A stretch of 64,000 nucleotides of DNA from Bryobacterales bacterium F-183 (GTDB taxonomy: Bacteria > Acidobacteriota > Terriglobia > Bryobacterales > Bryobacteraceae). The stretch spans positions 1,984,001 to 2,048,000 of the forward strand of contig AP025252.1 in NCBI GenBank assembly GCA_016865505.2, given 5' to 3'. Shown piece by piece: positions 26,954 to 35,331 of this stretch. Each line of letters begins with the position of its first letter. Position 1 is the stretch's first letter. The notes under the pieces were generated by a model, which was given only the letters and a program-made list of their open reading frames with translations, did not search any database and was not told where the DNA came from. The position numbers and the translations under genes are program-made.

Positions 26954-28347
26954 GATCGCTGGCAGGATTGGCGTTGTTTTTGTTGTTGCCGCTGACCGTT
27001 GTCGCGCAGATTCGGGTGGCGGCGGTGGACCCCGTTTCGGGCACTGAGACAAACATCACGGGCGCGCTGTACAGCATGGGAACGCCGGGTCCAAGTGACG
27101 AGGTGCGGACTCGGTTCCGGATCTACAACACGACGAATGCTCCGCTGACGATTCAACGGGTGCGGGTTTCGGGTACTGGGTTTTCGATGTCCGAGCCGTC
27201 GCCCACGGTGGTGGCGAGCGGACGGTCCTTGGATGTGACGGTGCTGTTTGTAGCGGCAAGGTCTGGCGGGTACAGCGCGACCTTTACGGCAGACAGTTTT
27301 TCTGTGTTGTTGACGGCGACTGTGGCGATTGCTCCCACGGTGACCGCGGCTCGTGGCGGTACGCCGATCGGTGCGGGGTCGAGCATTGATATCGGTAGCG
27401 CCAACTCGGGGCAAACGGTGACCAAGACGATTTGGCTTGAGAATCGCGAATCCCTAGGGCTGACAGTCCGCAGTTTGCGGGTGACCGGTGATGGGCTGTC
27501 GCTGGCGCCGGGTACGCCTGCGACGTTAGCGATTGCCGCCGGGCAAGCGGAATCGATTGTCATCCGCTTCCAACCCACGGGGGCGAGCCGTCGCTATGCA
27601 GGGTCACTCATCATGGATGGGCGGATGTTTGTGCTGGCGGCGATCGGTACAGATCCGCCGCTGCCGAGGCCTTCTATTGAGATTGACGGTACAGCGGCAA
27701 GCGGGCAGTCCCCGAAGTTGTCGGTGCAGTTTGCGACGGTGCCGGAGACGGATGCCAATGGCACGTTGCGCATGGAGTTCCAACCGCTGCCAAGCGTCAC
27801 GACGTCCGACGATTCGGCCATCCGGTTCCTGTCGTCGAACGGGCGGAATCTGCCGGTGCAGGTACGGCGGGGGCAGGCGAAGGCATTCTTTGGTACGGCT
27901 GCGAATGCCGCGCAGGATGCGGTGTTCCAGACGGGGTCAACGGCGGGTACGATCACGTGGACCCTGGAGATCGGGAGTTTTAAAGAAGTCCGGACGATGC
28001 AGTTGTCGCCTGCGGCGGCGAACGTCGCGGAGTCACGGGCGTTGCGGCGGGTCCAGGATCTGGATGTGACGGTGACGGGGTTTGACAATACCCGGTCCAT
28101 GAATCAGTTGGCGTTCACCTTTTACGACACGAGCGGGCGGGAGGTGGCGCCGGGAGCGATTCGGGTGGACGTGCGGCAGGAGTTCTCGCGGTTCTTTTCG
28201 ACTTCGTCAACCGGCGGAGTGTTTACGCTCCGGGCGTCGTTTCCTGTGTCTGGTGGGGCGGCGTCGCAGATCGGATCTGTTGACGTGGAGTTGGTGAATT
28301 CCGCAGGTACCTCGCGTACGCAGCGGCTGACCATTGCAGGGAACTGA
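26950..28347 (+). CDS. exported protein with choice-of-anchor D / ASH Ig-like domains
   Basis: 465 residues with a signal peptide (MRSLAGLALFLLLPLTVVAQ). Two Ig-like repeats of the ASPM-SPD2-Hydin / choice-of-anchor type are visible: RTRFRIYNTTNAPLTIQRVRVSGTGFSM, then TKTIWLENRESLGLTVRSLRVTGDGLSL. Both end in a polar strand and GR(S/A)-type turn. The C-terminal half is beta-rich with no known domain. It overlaps the preceding gene by ATGA. Such domains bind cell-surface or cytoskeletal partners in other proteins. A surface role is inferred here. Confidence 0.72.
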   Translation: MRSLAGLALFLLLPLTVVAQIRVAAVDPVSGTETNITGALYSMGTPGPSDEVRTRFRIYNTTNAPLTIQRVRVSGTGFSMSEPSPTVVASGRSLDVTVLFVAARSGGYSATFTADSFSVLLTATVAIAPTVTAARGGTPIGAGSSIDIGSANSGQTVTKTIWLENRESLGLTVRSLRVTGDGLSLAPGTPATLAIAAGQAESIVIRFQPTGASRRYAGSLIMDGRMFVLAAIGTDPPLPRPSIEIDGTAASGQSPKLSVQFATVPETDANGTLRMEFQPLPSVTTSDDSAIRFLSSNGRNLPVQVRRGQAKAFFGTAANAAQDAVFQTGSTAGTITWTLEIGSFKEVRTMQLSPAAANVAESRALRRVQDLDVTVTGFDNTRSMNQLAFTFYDTSGREVAPGAIRVDVRQEFSRFFSTSSTGGVFTLRASFPVSGGAASQIGSVDVELVNSAGTSRTQRLTIAGN

Positions 28348-28353
28348 GGGATG

Positions 28354-28380
28354 TCTAAGATCACAACTTGTGATCTTAAA
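28354..28380. repeat. upstream copy of a 27-bp repeat with a 23-bp perfect palindrome
   Basis: Arms TAAGATCACAA (28356-28366) and TTGTGATCTTA (28368-28378) surround a single C. The flanks TCT and AA extend the match to the second copy (28612-28638) to 26 of 27 bases. It lies 25 bp before the ORF6N start, between that gene and the upstream operon, and is well placed as an operator. Confidence 0.85.
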
Positions 28381-28402
28381 GCGGTGGGAACAGGACTTTT
28401 AC

Positions 28403-28957
28403 ATGATCAAGAATGCGGGCGTCGATATCTTGCCGGTGGACCGGATCGTGCCGAATATTTATGTGGTGCGCGACCGGAAGGTGATGATCGACACAGACTT
28501 AGCCGCGTTGTACGGCGTTGAAACACGAGTCCTGAACCAGGCTGTGCGACGGAATCCGGAGCGGTTTCCTGAAGACTTTATGTTCCGGTTGTCGGAGGCG
28601 GAGGGGCAGGCTCTAAGATCACAAATTGTGATCTTAAACGAGGGCGAGGACGCTAGCCTCGGGCGCGGGCAACACTCCAAATACTCGCCCTTTGCCTTTA
28701 CCGAGCAGGGCGTGGCCATGCTGTCGTCGGTGCTGCGGAGTCCGCGAGCCGTGCAGGTGAACATCAGCATCATGCGGACCTTTGTGCGGATTCGCCAGGT
28801 GCTGGCCACCCACGAGGAGCTTGCCCGTAAGGTGACCCAGCACGACCGGCAGATTACCGTGCTCGTTGAGCACGTACAGAAACTGCTGACGCCGCCGCCG
28901 TCGCCGTCGAAAAAGAAGCCGATCGGCTTTACTGCGGTAGCGGCGGCGAAGGCCTAA
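28403..28957 (+). CDS. ORF6N domain-containing protein
   Basis: 184 residues from the ATG at 28403. The N-terminal ORF6N domain (about 10-105) reads VDRIVPNIYVVRDRKVMIDTDLAALYGVETRVLNQAVRRNPERFPEDFMFRLSEAE, with FTEQGVAMLSSVLRSPRAVQVNI after it. ORF6N is found in phage antirepressors and in many free-standing bacterial proteins, and is thought to bind DNA. A coiled-coil-like tail and a basic end (SPSKKKPIGF) follow. The conserved LRSQIVIL segment is encoded by a palindrome that also occurs upstream of the gene. No phage genes are nearby. Confidence 0.85.
   Translation: MIKNAGVDILPVDRIVPNIYVVRDRKVMIDTDLAALYGVETRVLNQAVRRNPERFPEDFMFRLSEAEGQALRSQIVILNEGEDASLGRGQHSKYSPFAFTEQGVAMLSSVLRSPRAVQVNISIMRTFVRIRQVLATHEELARKVTQHDRQITVLVEHVQKLLTPPPSPSKKKPIGFTAVAAAKA
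28612..28638. repeat. intragenic copy of the ORF6N palindromic repeat
   Basis: TAAGATCACAA (28614-28624), central A, and TTGTGATCTTA (28626-28636). It encodes the LRSQIVIL residues of the ORF6N protein. The central base and nothing else differs from the upstream copy over 27 bases. Confidence 0.85.
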
Positions 28958-28960
28958 GCT

Positions 28961-29608
28961 CTACTTCAGTTCCTTGACGCGGATGTTCTTGTAGTAGATG
29001 ACCGACTTGGGGTCGTGCGCCTGGAGAGCGAAAGTGGTGCCGGCGCCGAGCTTGCGGCCGGGGTTGTCCTTGGGACCCGCCCAGTCAGCAGGCTGCGTCC
29101 AGTCCGAAACCTTCTTGCCGTTTACGAAGACCTGCACGTTGTCGCCCTTGACGATGATGTGCTCGGTGAACCACTCGTCGTCCTTGAATGGTTCCTTGTT
29201 GTCCTGCACGTTGTAGAGACCACCGGTCTTCTTCCAGTCGCCGTGGCTGTTGTTGACCTGGACTTCAAAGCCCTTGTCTGGCCAGCCGGTTTCCTGATAG
29301 TCGGTGTGGAAGTAGATGCCGCCGTTTGAGACCGGCTTGGTCATGACGTCTACCTTCAGTTCGAAATTCTTGTAGTTGGGGGTCTTGCCGTTGGTGCCGG
29401 TGTAGTAGAGGTGGCAGCGCTTGCCATTGGCGACGATGGCGCCATCCTTCACCTGGAAGGCATCCTCATTTTCCTTGGCTTTGGTCCAGCCGGTGAGGTC
29501 TTTGCCGTTGAACAGGGCCTTGAAGCCCTTTTCGGGCTTGGCATCGGCGGCCAACAGGGAGCCTGCCGCCACCACGGCGGCGAGCGTAGATACGAAGACA
29601 GATCGCAT
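28961..29608 (-). CDS. secreted DUF1080 protein (3-keto-disaccharide hydrolase-like)
   Basis: 215 residues with a signal peptide (MRSVFVSTLAAVVAAGSLLAA). The DUF1080 pattern is full: GFKALFNGKDLTGWTKAKE, NFELKVDVMTKPVSNGGIYFHTD, FEVQVNNSHGDWKKTGGLYNVQD and VIYYKNIRVKELK. It is shorter than the copy at 2444-3250 and probably a single jelly-roll domain. It is convergent with the ORF6N gene (3 bp gap) and divergent from the esterase gene. Confidence 0.88.
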   Translation of the reverse strand: MRSVFVSTLAAVVAAGSLLAADAKPEKGFKALFNGKDLTGWTKAKENEDAFQVKDGAIVANGKRCHLYYTGTNGKTPNYKNFELKVDVMTKPVSNGGIYFHTDYQETGWPDKGFEVQVNNSHGDWKKTGGLYNVQDNKEPFKDDEWFTEHIIVKGDNVQVFVNGKKVSDWTQPADWAGPKDNPGRKLGAGTTFALQAHDPKSVIYYKNIRVKELK

Positions 29609-29646
29609 GTGTACGAATTTATCATTTACGGCTTAGTGCCTGTTGG

Positions 29647-29652
29647 TAGAAT
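29647..29652 (+). promoter_or_regulatory. candidate -10 box for the esterase gene
   Basis: TAGAAT lies 10 nt before the ATG at 29663 and covers the alternative ATG at 29651. This favours 29663 as the start of a near-leaderless mRNA. Confidence 0.3.
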
Positions 29653-29662
29653 GCAGAGCATT

Positions 29663-30538
29663 ATGTCGTTCCGGCCCGTCCTCGGACTTCTCCTCGTATC
29701 CTCTATCGCTCCCGCGGTGTTCGCGGCGGATGTGAAGCAAAGCGTCGTCGCCAAGAACATTAAGCAACTGTGCTATCCCAGCGCAGCGTTGGGAATGGAG
29801 CGGTGTTCCCACATCCTGCTGCCGACCGACTACGAGTCCTCTACAGATCGTTACCCCGTGCTGTATCTGCTGCATGGTCTGGGCGACGATCACACGGCTT
29901 GGGCGTACATGACCAACTTGTCGGGCTATGCGTCGAGGTACAAAATCATCATTGCGATGCCCGACGGCGGGCGTAGCTTCTATGTGAACAGCGCGGCGAA
30001 TCCTAAGGAAAAATTTGAGGATGCCATCGTGCAGGACTTTATACCGTTGGTGGACAAGACGTACCGCACGATTCCGCTGCCTCGGGCGCGGGCGGTGGCT
30101 GGGCTGTCCATGGGTGGGTACGGCGCGGCGTTTCTGGGGTTGAAGCATTACAAGAAGTTCGCGGCGCTTGGCGCGTTCAGTGCGGCAATCGGACTGTCGC
30201 GTCCGGCGGCGCAGATGAATGGTCCAAATGGGCAGCCGAATCCGATTGCGGCTTTGTTTGGGGCGCCGAATTCCGACGATCGCAAGGCGCGCGACCCGTT
30301 TGACCTGGTGGAGAAGGTTCCGATGGCGGAGATGCCGGCGATTTACGTCGCCTGTGGCGGGCAGGATTTCCTGATCGCGTCGAACCGGGAGTTTGTCGAT
30401 CTGCTGAGCAAGAAGAAGATTCCCTACGAGTATCGGGAGATTTCACCGCGCGGCCACACCTGGGACTTCTGGGATGACCACATCCACGAGTTCTTGAACT
30501 TCCTGTCGCACCACGTCGTAGGCTTCCGGGGCATATGA
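29663..30538 (+). CDS. exported alpha/beta hydrolase, putative esterase family (PF00756-like)
   Basis: 291 residues from ATG 29663, or 295 from ATG 29651. A signal peptide is present (MSFRPVLGLLLVSSIAPAVFA). The esterase-D/feruloyl-esterase type fold shows PVLYLLHGLGDDHTAW, a nucleophile elbow GLSMGG (S149), a late acidic residue region (IYVACGGQDFLI) and the catalytic His in SPRGHTWDFW. It probably hydrolyses acyl esters of sugars or cell-wall polymers outside the cytoplasm. Its TGA overlaps the tag start (ATGA). Confidence 0.88.
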   Translation: MSFRPVLGLLLVSSIAPAVFAADVKQSVVAKNIKQLCYPSAALGMERCSHILLPTDYESSTDRYPVLYLLHGLGDDHTAWAYMTNLSGYASRYKIIIAMPDGGRSFYVNSAANPKEKFEDAIVQDFIPLVDKTYRTIPLPRARAVAGLSMGGYGAAFLGLKHYKKFAALGAFSAAIGLSRPAAQMNGPNGQPNPIAALFGAPNSDDRKARDPFDLVEKVPMAEMPAIYVACGGQDFLIASNREFVDLLSKKKIPYEYREISPRGHTWDFWDDHIHEFLNFLSHHVVGFRGI

Positions 30539-31080
30539 GCTACTGTTCGGCCGTTCGAGGCGGGACGTTCGGCGAGGAGCACGTACGATATCACGATCGG
30601 GAATACGGCTTTCCGATTCGCGACGATAACGCGCTGTTCGAACGGCTGGTGCTTGAGATCAACCAGGCTGGTTTGTCGTGGACCACGATTCTGCGCAAGC
30701 AGGAGGGGTTCCGGCAGGCTTACGACGGGTTTGTGCTGGAAAAGGTGGCGGCGTACGGGCCTGAGGATGAAGCGCGGCTGCTTGCTGATGCGGGGATTAT
30801 CCGAAACCGGCTGAAAGTGAAGGCGGCTTCTGAGAATGCCCGGCGGATTCTGCAGATACGCGAGACACACGGTAGCTTTGCGGCGTGGTTGGACGCCCAT
30901 CATCCGCGTGAAAAGCAGGAATGGGTGAAGCTGTTCAAAAGGACGTTTGTCTTTACCGGTGGCGAAATTGTGGGCGAGTTTTTACTGAGCACCGGCTATC
31001 TGCCAGGCGCGCACGATGAGGACTGCCCGCTGTACCAGAAGATCGAAAAGTTGAAGAAAAAGGCTAGTCGCCAGCGGTAG
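30535..31080 (+). CDS. tag: DNA-3-methyladenine glycosylase I
   Basis: 181 residues. It begins MSYCSAV with C4 and has YHDREYGFP and QAGLSWTTILRKQEGFR, the Tag signatures. The C-terminal HDEDCPLY supplies the remaining zinc-site His and Cys (structural zinc of the TAG family). It removes 3-methyladenine from alkylated DNA. The first conserved residue pair reads YC instead of the more usual CxW. The last 17 bp overlap the convergent coiled-coil gene. Coupling to an exported esterase is probably positional rather than functional. Confidence 0.92.
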   Translation: MSYCSAVRGGTFGEEHVRYHDREYGFPIRDDNALFERLVLEINQAGLSWTTILRKQEGFRQAYDGFVLEKVAAYGPEDEARLLADAGIIRNRLKVKAASENARRILQIRETHGSFAAWLDAHHPREKQEWVKLFKRTFVFTGGEIVGEFLLSTGYLPGAHDEDCPLYQKIEKLKKKASRQR

Positions 31081-31573
31081 TGGGCTGGAGCATCGGCTTG
31101 GGGCCGGTGAAGGATTCCAGCAAGCGCGTGAGCGCGCCTTCGGACTCTTCGCCCAGCTTTTTGGCCGTGAACACCGACGGAGGCAGGCTGGACTGATCGC
31201 CAGAGTGCTCCACCACCATTTCGTGTTCGATCCAATTCGAGAGCGGCAAATTGCGGAAAAAGAGACGTTCCTGCAACACCATCGACTTCTTCTTGGAGAA
31301 ACTGGTGCGGCTTTCACGCATATAGCTGCGTTCTTCCACGCGAAATTCCTGCAGGAACTCTTCCAGCGCCTTACGCCGGGTTTCTTCCTGCGCGGCACGA
31401 ATGCGATCTTCCATCGTGCCCTGTTGCGACCGAAGCTTTGCCTGCACTTCCGCCAGCATTTCGCGCTCTTTGGCCAAGGCAGCATCCATGCGGGACTGCA
31501 TGATGAAGTAGCACAGCAAAGCCGAGCCCGCCGAAACAAACAGGGGTAGCGACAGCCAAAGGAATGCGTCCAT
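31064..31573 (-). CDS. membrane-anchored coiled-coil hypothetical protein
   Basis: 169 residues. An N-terminal membrane helix (about 4-24, FLWLSLPLFVSAGSALLCYFI) is followed by a heptad-like coiled coil (about 27-80, ALAKEREMLAEVQAKLRSQ...). A globular end (SKKKSMVLQERLFFRNLPLSNWIEHEMVVEHSGDQ) completes it. It resembles the short RmuC-like or polar-localised coiled-coil proteins only in architecture. No family is recognised. The gene stands alone, with a 236-bp regulatory region before the next gene. Confidence 0.7.
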   Translation of the reverse strand: MDAFLWLSLPLFVSAGSALLCYFIMQSRMDAALAKEREMLAEVQAKLRSQQGTMEDRIRAAQEETRRKALEEFLQEFRVEERSYMRESRTSFSKKKSMVLQERLFFRNLPLSNWIEHEMVVEHSGDQSSLPPSVFTAKKLGEESEGALTRLLESFTGPKPMLQPTTAGD

Positions 31574-31728
31574 AGTGAGCGACTCTCTCTCTTTGAGTAC
31601 TATCGGACCCGAGTACGGAAAAACTTAGAGTGAGAGCGAAATTTGCATACAGATAAGGAAAAACACTGAGCCCTGCGCTGGGCCTTTGTTCTAGCCTTTC
31701 GGAATTTTTACGATCGTTTTTACGTCGT

Positions 31729-31758
31729 TTGCATTCCAGATGAAATTTCGTATATGAT
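31729..31758 (+). promoter_or_regulatory. candidate promoter of the TonB-dependent receptor gene
   Basis: TTGCAT (31729-31734) and TATGAT (31753-31758) are separated by 18 nt. The expected start is near 31765, giving a leader of about 45 nt. This is the only good sigma-70-like pair in the 236-bp gap 31574-31809. Confidence 0.45.
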
Positions 31759-31763
31759 ACCGA

Positions 31764-31782
31764 GCGTTAACCTTGCGTTAAC
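31764..31782. promoter_or_regulatory. two direct copies of GCGTTAAC, possible operator at the transcript start
   Basis: GCGTTAAC occurs at 31764-31771 and 31775-31782, 11 bp apart (one helical turn). GTTAAC within each is itself palindromic. Placement over the predicted start suggests a repressor site. Confidence 0.35.
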
Positions 31783-31809
31783 AGTTGTTCACGATCTGGG
31801 AGGTCATCC

Positions 31810-34800
31810 TTGAAGTCAAGCAGAGTCGCTTGGTTCATCGTGCTAGCCGTGTGGCTAGCATCTACTCTTTGGGGGCAATCGTTTACTGGGAGCGTAAACG
31901 GGAGCGTTGTAGACTCGACCGGTGCCGCCGTTGGAGGCGCGACCATCGTAGTCACAGATCAGGACAGAGGCACGTCGTCGAAGACCGTTGCCGATGGGTC
32001 CGGACGCTTTGTCGTAACCGCGTTGCCACCCGGCCGTTACAATCTCACCGTTGAAGCCGCAGGCTTCAAAAAGTTCGCGAGCGGCTCGTTTACCGTTGCC
32101 GTGCAGGAACAGCGCACCATCGCCGCTCAACTGGAAGTGGGCGATGTCAGCACCACCGTTGAAGTAGCGGGCACTGCCTCGCTGATCAACACGACCATTT
32201 CCAACCTCGGACAGGTCATCGATAACAAGTACATTCTGGACCTGCCGAACCTGGCTCGTAACTCGATGAGCATGGCGTACCTCACGCCGGGCGTTGTCGG
32301 TTCGGGTGGCCGCCGTGGCGATAGCAATACCAATTTCTCCGCCAACGGTTCGCGTAACTCCACTTCGGACATCCTCATCGACGGCGCCACTGTGACGACC
32401 GTCGAACAGAATTCCGGCATCACCGATCTGAAGTTCTCGCCTTCAGTGGACGTGGTGCAGGAATTTAAGATGCAGACCAACTTCTTCTCGGCTGAGTACG
32501 GGCAGACCGGTGGCGCCGTGGTGAACATGGTGACCAAGTCCGGTACGAACTCGCTGCACGGCACGGGATACTACTTCCTGCGCGATGCCAAGCTGAATGC
32601 GAACGATTGGTTCTCGAATCGTGCAGGCCGCGCGATTCCGGCCTTCCATCGCGATCAGTTCGGCGGCGTGGTCGGCGGCCCGGTGATCAAGAACAAGACG
32701 TTCTTCTTCGGCGCCTACGAGTACACGACACAAGAAAGCCCGACCAGCCAGCAGCAGAGCGTCCCCACGGCGCTGCAGCGCAACGGCGACTTCTCGCAGA
32801 CCTTCAATGCGGCTGGCGCGCTGATGCAGTTGTACGATCCGTTCAACACCACGACCAACGCCGCGGGTGCAATTACTCGCCTGCCGATCGCCGGCAACAT
32901 CATTCCGGCGGCTCGCATGGATCCTGTTGCGCTCAAGGCTCTCAGCTTCGTGCCGAATTCCAACCAGGCAGGTGCTGCGTTCACCCAAACTAACAACTGG
33001 TTCAACCAGGGCATCAACACCAGCAAGAACCACCAGATCACCGCCAAGGGCGACCACAACTTTAACGCCGCCAACCGTATCAGCGGCCGTTGGAGCAACG
33101 TGCGCAGCGACGGCACCAACCCGAACCTGTTCGGCGACGGCAACCCGGCGTACTTCACCGGTGGTCCGAGCTTTACGCGTACGCAGTCGATGGTTGGTGA
33201 GTACACCCACGTGATGAACCCCACCACGTTGTTCACCTTCCGTTACGGCTATACGTACTCGAACTTTGGCCGCAACCCGTTCTTCGATACATTTGACCCG
33301 ACCTCTTTGGGCTTTGCCGCAAACATCAAGGAGAACGCGACGAATCTTGTATTCCCGCGCTTCGCACCGGATGGATTCCTGCAGTGGGGCACGGAAGGTT
33401 ACTGGATCATGGATCGTCAGGAAGCCGTCCACCACTGGTCCGGCTCGATGTCGAAGACGCTCGGTTCGCACAACATGAAGATTGGTGGCGAACGCCGTTA
33501 CAATCGTCTCGACTACCTGCAGCCGGGCTTCCCGTCGGGCAATTACAGCTTCTCGCGTGGCGCAACCTGCGCGGATCGCTTCAGCTGCCCGGCCAACCAG
33601 GGCAATGGTCTGGCATCGATGATGTTGGGCTGGACCACTGGCAGCAACTACCACATCGAACCGAAGGCGTTTTCTCGTTCGGCCTACTGGGGCTTCTACT
33701 TCCAGGATGACTGGAAGATCAGCCGCAAGCTGACGATCAATCTGGGTCTGCGTTATGACTTCGACGTTCCGCGTTGGGAACTGCTCAACCGCTACAGCTA
33801 CTGGGATCTGAACGCCCAGTCGCCGATTCGCGCGCAGGGCTACGACACGCGCGGTGTGATCAAGTTTGTGGACGACAAGACCCGTTCGCCGTTTGACGCC
33901 GACATGAACAACTGGCAGCCGCGCATCGGTTTCGCTTATGCGGCCACCCCGAAGACCGCGATCCGCGCAGGCTACGGCTTGTTCTACACGCTGTCGCGCG
34001 CCACGGTGTTCGGCCGTCCGGGCACCGGATTTACGATCGATTCGCCGGCCATCTGGACGCTCGACTCGAACGCGACGCTGAATGCCCGCCTGAACAATCC
34101 CTTCCCGAACGGCATCCTTCGCCCGCCAGGAAGCAGCCAGGGCGATGCGACGCTGTTGGGCTTTGGCGCTAGCACGATCGTTCGCGACTACAACCGCAAC
34201 CCCGAATACCACAGCTGGAACCTGTCGATTCAGCGCGAACTGCCCATGCAGTCGGTGCTTGAGTTGAACTACACGGGCAGCCGCGGTACGCACCTGTTTA
34301 TGCCGATCACGACGTTGTCGCCCTTGCCGCAGGCAAACTGGGCGCTAGGCCGTGACTTCATCGCGCAGCAAGTTGCGAATCCGTTCTTTGGGCAGATCAC
34401 CGACAGCCGCTCGGCGCTGAGCCAGCCGCTGGTGGTGCGCGAACGCCTGCTGCGTCCGATGCCGCACTTTACCGGCACCGGCGTGGGTACGGCGGAACCG
34501 GCGCGTGGCGATTCCAACTACCATGCGCTGCAGGTGAAGTGGGAAAAGCGCTACAGCAAGGGTCTGACCACCTTGGCCCACTACACCTGGTCCAAGATGA
34601 TCGACAACGTGTCGCATAGCTCGGGCAACGTGTCCTGGCTGGGTGGCTCGACGTCGCTGCAGAACATCTGGGATCTGCGCGGCGAACGTTCGCTGTCCTC
34701 TCATGACATCGCTCACCGTGTTGTGATCACCGGGGCGTACGAGCTGCCGTTCGGCCGTGGCCGTGCGTTTGGCTCCAACATGAACCGAGTGGTGAACTGG

Positions 34801-35256
34801 ATTGCGGGCGGCTGGAATGTCAGCGGCATGTTCCTCATGCAGAGCGGCATGCCCCTGCAGGTCACGCAGTCCGGCGGCGCGATTTGGGACGGCACGCAGC
34901 GTCCGAACCTGATTGGCGACCCCAGCACTTCGGGCCGCATTCAGGATCGCATCAACACCTACTTCAACCCGGCCGCCTTCGCGCAACCGCCGCGTGACGT
35001 GCCTGGTTCCGCACCTCGCAACCTGAACTACCGTGGCCCCGGCATCACGACGCTGGACGCCGCACTGCTCAAGAGCATCGCCGTACGTGAAGGACAGCGC
35101 TTCGAGTTCCGACTGGAAGCCACCAACGTGTCCAACACGCCGATGTTCGGTGATCCTGCCGCGTCGTTTGGCGCCACCAACTTCGGACAGATCACCGGCC
35201 TGCGCAATGGCGTTGGTCCTCGCAACATGCAGATCGGCTTGAAGTACTACTTCTAG
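31810..35256 (+). CDS. TonB-dependent receptor with carboxypeptidase-regulatory-like domain (Oar-like)
   Basis: 1148 residues from a TTG at 31810 that follows GGGAGG by 5 nt. A signal peptide (1-22) is followed by a carboxypeptidase-regulatory-like Ig fold (about 25-110; GSVVDSTGAAVGGATIVVTDQDRG, LPPGRYNLTVEAAGFKKF). A plug-like region follows (about 115-225), then a large barrel ending in the aromatic IGLKYYF. This is the typical outer-membrane receptor of Acidobacteria, thought to import large ligands such as glycan or protein fragments. There is no TonB-box partner, SusD or glycoside hydrolase beside it. Codon use is strongly biased to C-ending codons compared with the G-rich neighbours, which suggests high expression. 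Confidence 0.94.
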   Translation: MKSSRVAWFIVLAVWLASTLWGQSFTGSVNGSVVDSTGAAVGGATIVVTDQDRGTSSKTVADGSGRFVVTALPPGRYNLTVEAAGFKKFASGSFTVAVQEQRTIAAQLEVGDVSTTVEVAGTASLINTTISNLGQVIDNKYILDLPNLARNSMSMAYLTPGVVGSGGRRGDSNTNFSANGSRNSTSDILIDGATVTTVEQNSGITDLKFSPSVDVVQEFKMQTNFFSAEYGQTGGAVVNMVTKSGTNSLHGTGYYFLRDAKLNANDWFSNRAGRAIPAFHRDQFGGVVGGPVIKNKTFFFGAYEYTTQESPTSQQQSVPTALQRNGDFSQTFNAAGALMQLYDPFNTTTNAAGAITRLPIAGNIIPAARMDPVALKALSFVPNSNQAGAAFTQTNNWFNQGINTSKNHQITAKGDHNFNAANRISGRWSNVRSDGTNPNLFGDGNPAYFTGGPSFTRTQSMVGEYTHVMNPTTLFTFRYGYTYSNFGRNPFFDTFDPTSLGFAANIKENATNLVFPRFAPDGFLQWGTEGYWIMDRQEAVHHWSGSMSKTLGSHNMKIGGERRYNRLDYLQPGFPSGNYSFSRGATCADRFSCPANQGNGLASMMLGWTTGSNYHIEPKAFSRSAYWGFYFQDDWKISRKLTINLGLRYDFDVPRWELLNRYSYWDLNAQSPIRAQGYDTRGVIKFVDDKTRSPFDADMNNWQPRIGFAYAATPKTAIRAGYGLFYTLSRATVFGRPGTGFTIDSPAIWTLDSNATLNARLNNPFPNGILRPPGSSQGDATLLGFGASTIVRDYNRNPEYHSWNLSIQRELPMQSVLELNYTGSRGTHLFMPITTLSPLPQANWALGRDFIAQQVANPFFGQITDSRSALSQPLVVRERLLRPMPHFTGTGVGTAEPARGDSNYHALQVKWEKRYSKGLTTLAHYTWSKMIDNVSHSSGNVSWLGGSTSLQNIWDLRGERSLSSHDIAHRVVITGAYELPFGRGRAFGSNMNRVVNWIAGGWNVSGMFLMQSGMPLQVTQSGGAIWDGTQRPNLIGDPSTSGRIQDRINTYFNPAAFAQPPRDVPGSAPRNLNYRGPGITTLDAALLKSIAVREGQRFEFRLEATNVSNTPMFGDPAASFGATNFGQITGLRNGVGPRNMQIGLKYYF

Positions 35257-35280
35257 ACGATCGGGCAGTGTCTGAAAGCA

Positions 35281-35313
35281 AAAGAGCCTCCCTTCGCGGG
35301 GAGGCTCTTTTTG
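35281..35313 (+). terminator. rho-independent terminator after the TonB-dependent receptor
   Basis: A 12-bp perfect stem (AAAGAGCCTCCC 35281-35292, GGGAGGCTCTTT 35299-35310) with a 6-nt loop, followed by TTT. The A-run at the left gives some bidirectional function for the convergent polyprenyl synthase gene. Confidence 0.9.
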
Positions 35314-35331
35314 TTAGGTGATGACTTTGGA

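Noticed and set aside
32443-34293. 616-codon open frame antisense to the TonB-dependent receptor
   Set aside because: Shadow of the highly biased C-ending codons of the receptor gene; composition is Arg/Val/Ala-rich with no recognisable domain and no ribosome binding site.
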